This document shows positions 1-6,049 of a DNA stretch of 7,958 bases, piece after piece. The position numbers and the translations under genes were made by a program. How positions within the stretch are numbered: position 1 is the first letter of the stretch; each line of letters starts with the position of its first letter. The notes beneath the pieces were generated by a model. The model saw nothing but the letters and a program-made list of their open reading frames with translations. It was not told the DNA's origin and ran no database searches. Origin of the DNA: Chromatiales bacterium (GTDB lineage: Bacteria > Pseudomonadota > Gammaproteobacteria > SZUA-140); assembly GCA_031285245.1 (NCBI GenBank), contig JAITWN010000048.1, positions 1 to 7,958 on the forward strand, read 5' to 3'.

Positions 1-440
1 CCGGTATCAGCATCGTAGGTGGTGGTACCAAAGCCAAAGGTGAGCGTGCCGGTGCCAATCACATCATTCAGGGAAGTAAAGCGCGCTTGATCGAGCCCGC
101 TATCCGTCACCAAACGCTGCGAGCGCGCCAACTGATCGACGCTGATCTGATGACTGCCCGCAGCCACGCTACCGAGGGAAGCGCTTGCTGCCAGCACTGA
201 AGTATTGGAAACCGTAACGGTTCTGGAATTTGCAGCACTGCCGGTGCGCAGCACTGTCAGTGATTGCTGGAAAGCTGAGAGCGCGCCCTGCAAAGTGCCA
301 TAACCGGACAGACGTGCCTGCAACTTCGCCTCGCGCTGCGAAAGGCGCTGAATCTGCGGTTGGCGCTGTGCATCGACGAGCTGACTCACCAACGAATTGA
401 CGTCGATCCCACTACCGATACCTGCGGAAATAATTGCCAT
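1..440 (-). CDS. fliD: Flagellar filament cap protein FliD (HAP2), N-terminal part, cut by window edge
   Basis: FliD forms the cap at the tip of the growing filament and folds exported flagellin subunits into place. About 146 codons are visible before the window ends; the rest of the gene lies beyond base 1. The protein opens MAIISAGIGSGIDVNSLVSQ, the typical FliD start. A long amphipathic helical region follows (residues about 20-65, rich in Q, L and R), the D0/D1 coiled-coil part. Next is the FliD N-terminal domain, with the typical stretch GSHQISVDQLARSQR near residues 96-110. The start is ATG at 440-438, preceded by GAGGG at 454-450, 9 nt upstream. It lies 231 bases downstream of fliC with a terminator and its own sigma-54-type promoter between, so it is a separate transcription unit. 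No flaG gene sits between fliC and fliD. Identification is secure; the C-terminal part cannot be judged. Confidence 0.96.
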   Translation of the reverse strand, partial: MAIISAGIGSGIDVNSLVSQLVDAQRQPQIQRLSQREAKLQARLSGYGTLQGALSAFQQSLTVLRTGSAANSRTVTVSNTSVLAASASLGSVAAGSHQISVDQLARSQRLVTDSGLDQARFTSLNDVIGTGTLTFGFGTTTYDADT

Positions 441-581
441 GCTATTGCACCCTCAATGCCTCTTCGGCGGCATCCGGTAGATCCCCTCGCAACTACCGCC
501 CTGAAGGGAACTACCGGACATCGCTACCGAGTTAGTCAAAATACCTGCGACGCGCGCCCTGGTATGCCATTGCGCATTTAC
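441..581 (-). promoter_or_regulatory. fliD 5' leader with repeated CTACCG motifs
   Basis: If the upstream -24/-12 element is used, transcription begins near 581 and gives a leader of about 140 nt. On the plus strand it carries AACTACCG twice (491-498 and 509-516), a third CTACCG at 524-529, and an inverted copy CCGGTAG at 474-480 facing CTACCGG at 511-517. A short CCCT-GA-AGGG palindrome (499-508) lies between the two AACTACCG copies. FleQ-type activators of sigma-54 flagellar promoters are known in Pseudomonas to bind within such leaders, so these could be protein sites; that is inference. No small ORF with a convincing start was seen. Confidence 0.4.
474..529. repeat. Cluster of short direct and inverted CTACCG repeats
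   Basis: There are three CTACCG copies at 493-498, 511-516 and 524-529. The first two are extended to AACTACCG and start 18 bp apart. An opposing CCGGTAG lies at 474-480. The 7-bp arms CCGGTAG/CTACCGG could form a hairpin with a 30-base loop in the fliD leader RNA. The repeats are seen directly; any function is unknown. Confidence 0.45.
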
Positions 582-591
582 GCATGCAAAA

Positions 592-607
592 TGCAATTCA
601 TAGGCCA
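592..607 (-). promoter_or_regulatory. Sigma-54 (RpoN) -24/-12 promoter for fliD
   Basis: Read on the minus strand, 607-592 is TGGCCT-ATGAA-TTGCA. It matches the sigma-54 consensus TGGCAC-N5-TTGCA at 9 of 11 positions and has the invariant GG-N10-GC spacing. It begins 6 bases beyond the fliC terminator and points at fliD, with a predicted start near 581. RpoN control of fliD with a FleQ-like activator is known in Pseudomonas-type flagellar hierarchies, which supports the call. No sigma-28 element was found in the fliC-fliD gap. Confidence 0.75.
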
Positions 608-612
608 AGAGA

Positions 613-643
613 AGAAAAAAGGCCCGGACGGTGCCCGGGCCTT
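613..643 (-). terminator. Intrinsic terminator of fliC
   Basis: A GC-rich hairpin has the core arms GGCCCGG (621-627) and CCGGGCC (635-641). Two A-T pairs extend it to a 9-bp stem around a 7-base loop. In the minus-strand direction it is followed at once by TTTTTTCTTC (620-611). It lies 28 bases after the fliC stop codon. A looser T-rich stretch on the other side (TTAGTTTTA on the plus strand) gives weak two-way potential. This is a textbook rho-independent terminator and should limit flagellin readthrough into fliD. Confidence 0.92.
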
Positions 644-671
644 AGTTTTATTCCTTGCTACCGCGACCCGC

Positions 672-2171
672 TTATCCCAGCAGCTTGAGTGCGAGCTGCG
701 GCAGGCTGTTGGCCTGCGACAGGATCGCCACACCGGCCTGCTGCAAGATCTGAGCGCGCGTCAGCGCCGCAGTTTCCTGAGCAAAGTCGGCATCCATGAT
801 GCGTGAACGCGCAGCCGAGAGATTTTCAGCCGCCGCCGACAAGTTGGCGATCGTGGACTCAAAGCGATTCTGGATAGCACCGAAAGTGCTGCGCAGGCCG
901 TTCACCGAGGTCAGCGCCGAGTCGACACGCTGGATGGCGTCATTGGCGCCATCGACGGTGGCGACATTCGCGCCCAACAAGTTACCTGTCGGCGCGAAGC
1001 TGCCAGACATGCCGAGCGCGGCGGCCTGGGTGCCACCCACAGTGAACTTCTCGCCAGAGGTGATGCTCAGGATGCCGCCGGTCTCGCTCATCGAAGCGAC
1101 GACACCACCGGCCTGGGCATTGATGGCGGCAACCAACTCATCGGCGGACTTGAAGGTGCCGGTCACCGAAACCTTGGCGCCAGAGCCAACCTGAAGAGTG
1201 AATTCGCCAGCGTTGATAGTCATTGGCACACCCACAACAGCCTGCTTACCGTTGTTGATCGTGTACGGGGTGGCGCTGTTTGCATAGCCGGCAAAGCTGG
1301 TCGGCGTAGCCAACGTGCTGTCCACTTCGATATCAAAACTAGTACCGTCCGCCTTGCTGAAAGTCAGCGTGCCGCTCGCAATATTGCCGCTCACGGCAAT
1401 GCCGGCGGTTGCCAGAGACTGTAGATTGGAATTCAGCTCGGCCTGAAGCGTAGCGGCATCGACCGTTTCCGTACCGGTTGACGTATAGCTGATGGCGGTC
1501 TGACCATCGACCGTCAGCGTGAAGGTCTCGCCAGCGGCGCCCGAAACACCACTGGTAAACGCACCAAACGGATTCGAACTGCTCGGCACTGCATCGACAG
1601 GCTCAACGATCACGCTGGTCGCATCCACGGTCGAACCCGCCGTCGCCAGCGCGCCGATCGCATTGGTGCGCATGCTCATCGAACTGTCGAGCGTTACTTT
1701 GATGGTTTCACCGACGTTGGCACCGATCTGGAAAGACGCCGAACCGAAGGTGCCATCCAGCACTTTCAGGCCGTTGAACGAAGTCTGCGTGGCGATGCGG
1801 TCGATTTCAGCCAGACGCTGCTGCACTTCGAGATCGAGTGCGGCGCGGTCCGACGCGGAGTTGGTGGAGTTCGCCGACTGTACGGCCAACTCACGAATAC
1901 GTTGCAGGTTGTTGGTCAGCTCGGCGAGCGCGCCTTCAGCGGTCTGGGCCAGCGACACGCCGTCGTTGGCGTTGCGCACAGCCTGGTTGATGCCGCGGAC
2001 CTGCGTGGTCATACGCTCAGAGATGGCAAGACCGGCAGCGTCATCCTTGGCACTGTTGATGCGAAGGCCAGACGACAGGCGCTGCAGCGACTGCGACAGG
2101 TCGCTCTGAGTCCGGCTCAAATTGCGCTGCGCGTTGAGCGAGGCAATGTTGGTATTAATAATCTGCGGCAT
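672..2171 (-). CDS. fliC: Flagellin FliC, filament subunit
   Basis: This is the flagellin subunit, exported by the flagellar type III apparatus and polymerised into the filament. The protein has 499 residues and no cysteine. Residues 1-165 are the conserved D0/D1 helices, with INTNIASLNAQ near the start, SSGLRINSAKDDAAGLAIS around 33-51 and LQRIRELAVQSAN at 89-101. Residues about 405-499 are the C-terminal D1/D0 helices, ending NSLPQLALKLLG. The middle (about 170-400) is variable and beta-rich. It holds two segments resembling flagellin hook IN motifs, about 214-283 and 318-379. The start is ATG at 2171-2169, with GAGGAG (2183-2178) 6 nt upstream. It is monocistronic, with a FliA-type promoter at 2298-2272 and a terminator at 643-613. 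Typical flagellins are about 280-550 residues, so the length is normal. The equivalents of Salmonella TLR5-contact residues R90, L94 and E114 appear as R91, L95 and E115. Confidence 0.98.
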   Translation of the reverse strand: MPQIINTNIASLNAQRNLSRTQSDLSQSLQRLSSGLRINSAKDDAAGLAISERMTTQVRGINQAVRNANDGVSLAQTAEGALAELTNNLQRIRELAVQSANSTNSASDRAALDLEVQQRLAEIDRIATQTSFNGLKVLDGTFGSASFQIGANVGETIKVTLDSSMSMRTNAIGALATAGSTVDATSVIVEPVDAVPSSSNPFGAFTSGVSGAAGETFTLTVDGQTAISYTSTGTETVDAATLQAELNSNLQSLATAGIAVSGNIASGTLTFSKADGTSFDIEVDSTLATPTSFAGYANSATPYTINNGKQAVVGVPMTINAGEFTLQVGSGAKVSVTGTFKSADELVAAINAQAGGVVASMSETGGILSITSGEKFTVGGTQAAALGMSGSFAPTGNLLGANVATVDGANDAIQRVDSALTSVNGLRSTFGAIQNRFESTIANLSAAAENLSAARSRIMDADFAQETAALTRAQILQQAGVAILSQANSLPQLALKLLG

Positions 2172-2265
2172 TTGTATCTCCTCAATTCCGGGCCGTTCTC
2201 TTGCGCCGGACTACTTTCTTCAGCGGACATACCCTTTGTTTTATTAAGGGCATTCACCGCTCCCA
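2172..2265 (-). promoter_or_regulatory. fliC 5' leader with strong ribosome-binding site
   Basis: The untranslated leader is about 94 nt, measured from the start predicted by the FliA promoter. It ends in GAGGAG (2183-2178), spaced 6 nt from the ATG. A weak hairpin is possible, with CCCTT and AAGGG arms at 2232-2236 and 2246-2250 and a 9-base A/T-rich loop. GGA triplets on the mRNA strand occur at 2181-2179 (inside the ribosome-binding site), 2189-2187 and 2263-2261. CsrA/RsmA proteins bind GGA in leaders of this kind, but no strong full consensus is present, so that control is only a possibility. Confidence 0.5.
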
Positions 2266-2271
2266 CCGTCC

Positions 2272-2298
2272 TTATCGGCACCGTGAAAAGTGACTTTA
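2272..2298 (-). promoter_or_regulatory. Sigma-28 (FliA) promoter for fliC
   Basis: Read on the minus strand, this is TAAAGTCA (2298-2291), an 11-base spacer (2290-2280) and GCCGATAA (2279-2272). The FliA consensus is TAAAGTTT-N11-GCCGATAA. The -10 half is perfect, the -35 half matches 6 of 8 bases, and the spacing is exact. Transcription should start about 7 bases further on, near 2265, upstream of the flagellin ATG. This places fliC in the last class of flagellar genes, expressed once the hook is complete and the anti-sigma factor FlgM has been exported. Confidence 0.93.
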
Positions 2299-2489
2299 GC
2301 CTCAGTCCACGAAAAAACCGTAACAGCATTAGCAATGCCGCGCGATGGTCATCGGCGCAGCCTTGGAAGGTATCGGAAGAACACGGCAGAACATGAAGCA
2401 ACACCGAAGAAAAGATTGAAAACTGCAGAATTTAAGCTAAAAACCTAGGCTGGGATTCACTTCGTTTTGCCCAACGCTTGCCCAAGTTC
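2299..2489. other. Intergenic stretch upstream of the fliC promoter; no gene seen
   Basis: This is the upstream part of the 376-base gap between flgL and fliC. I see no coding region with a sensible start. Open frames here run across the fliC promoter and resemble nothing recognisable. The features seen are a T-run on the minus strand just upstream of the -35 element (2312-2317), which could act as an A/T-rich upstream element, and the 8-base direct repeat TTGCCCAA at 2467-2474 and 2478-2485. No second flagellar promoter or tRNA was found. Confidence 0.5.
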
Positions 2490-2522
2490 ACCCTCGCCCC
2501 CAACCGGCTGGGGGGAGAGGGT
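2490..2522. repeat. GC-rich imperfect palindrome behind flgL, possible dispersed (REP-like) element
   Basis: The arms are ACCCTC (2490-2495) with GAGGGT (2517-2522), and CCCCCA (2497-2502) with TGGGGG (2509-2514). They are separated by a small internal loop (one base against two) and a 6-base hairpin loop. This gives 12 base pairs in a 33-base element. Read on the minus strand it is not followed by a T-run; the T9 tract (2540-2532) lies before it, just after the flgL stop. It is therefore not a standard terminator, though it could stabilise the 3' end of the flgH-flgL mRNA. Palindromes with CCCTC...CCCC arms are often scattered through proteobacterial genomes, so a REP-like identity is plausible but cannot be shown from one copy. 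Confidence 0.55.
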
Positions 2523-2547
2523 ACAAATCAATAAAAAAAAACGATGA

Positions 2548-4107
2548 TCAAGCGCGAACGTAATTGAAGAGGTTAATGCTCTGAATCTGCGAGAACGCTT
2601 TATACGCAGCGTCGAGTGCCGTCATTTGCTGGGTGAAGAGGCTGATGGCTGAGGCATAGTCGATGTCCTCCAGCGTCGAACGCGCTGTGCTGAGGCGCAG
2701 CAGCGCATCTGCATTGATATCCTGCTGGGTATCGAGCGCGTTCAGGCGACCACCGACATCGGCACGCACCGTGCGCACTCGCTCCATCGCTTGATCGACA
2801 TTGGCCAGAAAACTATTGATGGTGTTGCCAAGCTCTGCGCCAATCGCCCCACTTTGCAAAGCTACCAGCAGATCACCGACGGTTGCGAACATATCCTGAG
2901 TAGACGCTGGTTCAAGCGTGAAGACATCGCCGTTTAGCGGTTGGCCAGTGATATTCACCTGCACGCCGGAGACAGCGCCATCAGAGAAGCTGATACGCCC
3001 GCCGCTGGAAAGATCGCCCCACGCCACCGCCGCGCCCGCATCGTTTTCCACCACGTAACGTGTCGCCGCGCCACCGGTGATAGCGATGCTGGCTGTATCC
3101 GCATTGCCAGTGAGCACCGAGCCGAAAAAGCCAGTGACGCTATCGGCATCACCATCGCTCGCCCCGCTCAAGGATTCGACGATGGAAATCGGCGCTTGCG
3201 AAGACGAGGTGTTGCTGAGATAAAGCGTGTCACCATCGATGAGCGCGCGCACACCGGTTGCGCTGCTATTGGCGTTGATCGCTGTCGCGAGTTCATCGAG
3301 CGTTGTTGCCGGCGTACCCGAAGCGTTGATCTGATAAACCTCGACACCGTTAATGCTGAGGGAATAACCGAGATCATCGCTATTACCAGCATCATTGAAG
3401 CTGAGCGGCACCGCGGCTGCCGTCGCGATCGGAAAACTGATGTGATAACTACCAGTACCGAAAGCACTAGAGACGCTGCCCGTGTCGATAACGCCACTGC
3501 CAAGATTGCCAGCACCGGCAACCGCCGCGAATCGACCGTTGCCACGCGGCACGGCCATGAAAACATTGACGCCGGCATCGCTCACAGCAACGCGCCGCTC
3601 GGCGGAGACCTGTACCAAACGCTGCCCGCTGTCGCCGTTATAGATGGCGCTGCCAACGCCATCCACTGCAAACGGCCGCGTCAATCCCTGATAACCGGCG
3701 AAGAGATATTCACCGCCCGGGGTCATGGTGTTGGCAAGCCCTTCCAGATCCTTCAGGCGCTGCGTAACCTCAACGGCAATGGCGTTACGATCCGACGCGC
3801 TGAGCGCAGCATTGGCTGCCGCGAGCGCAAGCTCGCGAATGCGATCGAGCACGTTGGTCACCGAACCAAGCGTGGATTCTTCCTGCGCGAGCTGAGTGCG
3901 CACGGTGTCGATGTTGCGCTGATACTGCTCGGTCATCTGGATCGACTGACGCAGCCCGAGCAAACTGGCGGCGCCCGCCGGATCATCGGCCGGCGTTTGA
4001 ATACGCTTGCCGTTCGAAAGTTGCTGCTGCACGCGCACGATCTGCGCCTGCTGATCAAGCAGTGAAGACATCGCGCTGCGCTGAATCTGTGTCGTTGAGA
4101 TACGCAT
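2548..4107 (-). CDS. flgL: Hook-filament junction protein FlgL (HAP3)
   Basis: FlgL is the second of the two junction proteins that join hook to filament; it sits on FlgK and is exported by the flagellar secretion system. The protein is 519 residues from ATG 4107-4105. Residues 1-145 are the flagellin-like N-terminal helices (MRISTTQIQRSAM, then QLSNGKRIQTPADDPAGA at 29-46, and EYLFAGYQG at 133-141). Residues about 425-519 are the C-terminal helices, ending AFSQIQSINLFNYVRA. The middle contains a beta module that seems split: GSYHISFPIA at 219-229 and YVVENDAGAAV to GDVFTLEP at 351-400. About 120 residues intervene and resemble a flagellin hook IN motif (LGYSLSINGVEVYQI, then TTLDELATAINANS). 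FlgL is usually about 300-440 residues, so this one is long. A GTG at 4116 in the same frame is less likely because the ATG start has a good ribosome-binding site and the canonical MRIS opening. It is the last gene of the flgH-flgL run, 5 nt after flgK. Confidence 0.97.
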   Translation of the reverse strand: MRISTTQIQRSAMSSLLDQQAQIVRVQQQLSNGKRIQTPADDPAGAASLLGLRQSIQMTEQYQRNIDTVRTQLAQEESTLGSVTNVLDRIRELALAAANAALSASDRNAIAVEVTQRLKDLEGLANTMTPGGEYLFAGYQGLTRPFAVDGVGSAIYNGDSGQRLVQVSAERRVAVSDAGVNVFMAVPRGNGRFAAVAGAGNLGSGVIDTGSVSSAFGTGSYHISFPIATAAAVPLSFNDAGNSDDLGYSLSINGVEVYQINASGTPATTLDELATAINANSSATGVRALIDGDTLYLSNTSSSQAPISIVESLSGASDGDADSVTGFFGSVLTGNADTASIAITGGAATRYVVENDAGAAVAWGDLSSGGRISFSDGAVSGVQVNITGQPLNGDVFTLEPASTQDMFATVGDLLVALQSGAIGAELGNTINSFLANVDQAMERVRTVRADVGGRLNALDTQQDINADALLRLSTARSTLEDIDYASAISLFTQQMTALDAAYKAFSQIQSINLFNYVRA

Positions 4108-4112
4108 GGCGC

Positions 4113-4119
4113 TCACCTT
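4113..4119 (-). promoter_or_regulatory. Ribosome-binding site that sets the flgL start
   Basis: AAGGTGA on the minus strand lies 5 nt before ATG 4107 and contains the flgK stop codon TGA. It supports ATG 4107 over the in-frame GTG at 4116, which would put the motif inside the start region. Its overlap with the flgK stop suggests that flgK and flgL translation are coupled. Confidence 0.75.
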
Positions 4120-6047
4120 CGCACTGCGGCAAGCAGTGAATCAAACAGCGTGCTGGCAACCGAGATCACTTGCGCGGCGGCTTGATACGCCTGCTGCAAA
4201 CGAATGATGGAAGCTGCTTCTTCATCGAGATTCACGCCCGACACCGACTCACGTGTATCGTTGGCGCGCGACAGCAGCGCCGATTGCACCGAGACATTGG
4301 CTTCGGCCTGACGCGTCTTGCCGCCGATATCACCGATCAGCGCACCATACAGCGTTTGATACGAAGCCGAACTACCATTCATGGTGAGTTTGGTCTGCAA
4401 GCCGCCGAGTGCGAGCGCATTGCGATTGTCACTGACCCCACCAGCATTGGGCGAGGCGGTGAAGACATCGCCCGCGGCCGGCGTGCCACTCAAGCTAACG
4501 CTGATACCGCCAAAGGTGATCGCCTGGCCTGATACGTAAGCGCCTGCTGCAACCTTGTTGTCGTTGGGATCACGCACGGAATAGCTATCGACGACGCCGT
4601 CGTTATCCGTATCGAGCGCCATGATGCGATAGCTCTGTCCGGTATACGCGCTGCGATCGGTCAGCGTCGCCTCACTGATGGTGCCTTTACCAAGATTGTT
4701 GAGATCGGCACCGGTGCGCAGCGGACCCGCAGCAGCGATGCGATCAGGATCAGTAACCGCCACACCAAAATTGAACGCGGCATTGGCCGCAGGCCGAATC
4801 AGAAAGGTATCGCCTTCGGCAAACGTGCCGCCATCGAGGCTCAAGGTGACGCCATCGATAGTGACGGCGCCCGCAGGGAATCCATTCAGATTAAAAACTT
4901 TGTTATCACTGACCCGCGTGAGCGTATATCCGGCGCTGTTGCGAGCGAGCACATAATCGCTGGTGGTGAGCACACCAACATCCGTCACCGCTGCCGAGAT
5001 CACCGCAGGCGGCGCTCCACTGTTGCCAGTGCGCGGCATGATCGCAGTAGTCGACAGTGGCGCTGCATCGGTAAGCGAGCGGAAAAAATCACCGCCGAGC
5101 TCGCCGTACATATCCATACCCATGGCGTGCTGACTGTTGAAGGTCTCAGCTACACCCATCGCAAGCTGATTGATCGAATTGCGCGCGGGATCGAGCACCT
5201 GAGTACGAAACTCCAGCAAGCCGCCGATAGCGCCGCCCGTCAATTGACCACTGATTACCGACAGCCCCGATACGCCGGCATAAGCAACCTCCATGCGACT
5301 CGGGTCATAGGCATTGGGCACGGTCGTGAGCTTGTTCGAGGTACTACCCGCCACCACTGCTTGACCATTGCCGATGAAAACATTCACTGAGCCGTCAGAC
5401 TGCTCGACCGTAGTCACCGCCACTTTTTCAGAAAGCTGCCGAATCAGCTCATCGCGCTGATCAAGCAGATCATTGGGGGAGGCCTTGATGCCGGCATCAG
5501 TGATGCGGCGATTGATATCAGCGATGCCGGCGGAGAGGTTGTTGATTTCCTGCACCGTGCTCGCGAGCATCGCGTTGGTGTTTTTCTCCATCTGATCGAG
5601 CTGCTGATCGACATAGCCAAACTGCGCAGCAAGCGTGTCAGCCTGGCCGATCATGAGCTGACGCGCGACGCGCGATGAAGGATCGTTGGCGACCCCCTGG
5701 ATTGCGTCGAAAAAGTTTTGCAGCGCCGGCATGATGCCAGCACCTTCGGCGCCGAGCAGATTGTTGACCTGCGTCGCGAGACTCTGATACTGCTGCGCTT
5801 GACTGAGCGATGAGGTCGTCGCACGCACCTGCGCTACGGCGTACTGATCATAGATGCGCTGAATATCCTGCGTGGTGACGCCGTTGCCGACATAACCGTA
5901 GCCATAGAACTGCGCTGTCTGCTGCGCCTGTACGGTGCGTTGACGGGTATAACCATCAGTATTGATATTGGCGATGTTGTTTGAGACCACGGCCAGCGAA
6001 CGCTGCGTAGCCATCAAACCCGAAACTCCGGTTTCCAATATTCCCAT
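4113..6047 (-). CDS. flgK: Hook-filament junction protein FlgK (HAP1)
   Basis: FlgK is the first junction protein, assembled on the hook before FlgL and flagellin. The protein is 644 residues. It begins MGILETGVSGLMATQRSLAV with the rod/hook-family signature NNIANINTDGYTRQ at 23-36, followed by a helical region to about 210. The middle, about 340-540, holds two similar beta modules (363-418 and 471-534, the second ending GTPAAGDVFTASP). The C-terminal D0 helix includes VSGVNLDEEAASIIRLQQAYQAAAQVIS (602-629). Residues 479-489 read DTDNDGVVDSY, a DxDxDG loop of the type that often binds calcium. ATG 6047 is chosen over the TTG six bases upstream because it gives the canonical MG start and a well-placed GAGGA. 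It lies 2 nt after flgJ and 5 nt before flgL. The length fits the longer FlgK forms of non-enteric gammaproteobacteria. Confidence 0.97.
   Translation of the reverse strand: MGILETGVSGLMATQRSLAVVSNNIANINTDGYTRQRTVQAQQTAQFYGYGYVGNGVTTQDIQRIYDQYAVAQVRATTSSLSQAQQYQSLATQVNNLLGAEGAGIMPALQNFFDAIQGVANDPSSRVARQLMIGQADTLAAQFGYVDQQLDQMEKNTNAMLASTVQEINNLSAGIADINRRITDAGIKASPNDLLDQRDELIRQLSEKVAVTTVEQSDGSVNVFIGNGQAVVAGSTSNKLTTVPNAYDPSRMEVAYAGVSGLSVISGQLTGGAIGGLLEFRTQVLDPARNSINQLAMGVAETFNSQHAMGMDMYGELGGDFFRSLTDAAPLSTTAIMPRTGNSGAPPAVISAAVTDVGVLTTSDYVLARNSAGYTLTRVSDNKVFNLNGFPAGAVTIDGVTLSLDGGTFAEGDTFLIRPAANAAFNFGVAVTDPDRIAAAGPLRTGADLNNLGKGTISEATLTDRSAYTGQSYRIMALDTDNDGVVDSYSVRDPNDNKVAAGAYVSGQAITFGGISVSLSGTPAAGDVFTASPNAGGVSDNRNALALGGLQTKLTMNGSSASYQTLYGALIGDIGGKTRQAEANVSVQSALLSRANDTRESVSGVNLDEEAASIIRLQQAYQAAAQVISVASTLFDSLLAAVRR
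4446..4637 (-). other. Second FlgK beta module with DxDxDG calcium-loop-like motif
   Basis: FlgK residues 471-534 form a module that opens QSYRIMALDT and closes GTPAAGDVFTASP. Near its start is DTDNDGVVDSY (residues 479-489, bases 4613-4581). The spacing of D479, D481, D483, G484 and D487 fits EF-hand, dockerin or thrombospondin type-3 calcium loops. No other EF-hand feature surrounds it, so calcium binding is inferred only from the local pattern. Confidence 0.5.
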
Positions 6048-6049
6048 GA

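Noticed and set aside
467..529. CRISPR-like array in the fliD leader
   Set aside because: The repeats are only 6-8 bases, few in number and unevenly spaced, and lack spacer structure.
360..806. Plus-strand open frame of 148 codons spanning the fliD start, the gap and the fliC end
   Set aside because: It crosses the fliC terminator and two genes on the other strand, and its sequence has no domain.
1519..2109. Plus-strand open frame of 196 codons opposite the fliC N-terminal region
   Set aside because: It is antisense to the most conserved part of flagellin, with low-complexity S/A/R content and no family resemblance.
2117..2404. Minus-strand open frame of 95 codons across the fliC promoter and leader
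   Set aside because: It would run through the FliA promoter and into fliC in another frame. It has no ribosome-binding site of note and no recognisable domain.
2532..2550. T9 tract just after flgL as an intrinsic terminator
   Set aside because: No stable hairpin precedes the T-run in the minus-strand direction, and the palindrome lies after it.
2941..4065. Long plus-strand open frame of 374 codons opposite flgL
   Set aside because: It lies wholly inside flgL, its translation is rich in R, H and T with no recognisable motif, and it has no proper ribosome-binding site. It is best explained by codon bias in flgL leaving few antisense stops.
4108..4116. GTG at 4116 as the flgL start
   Set aside because: It is in frame, but the canonical MRISTTQ opening and the spacing of AAGGTGA both favour ATG 4107.
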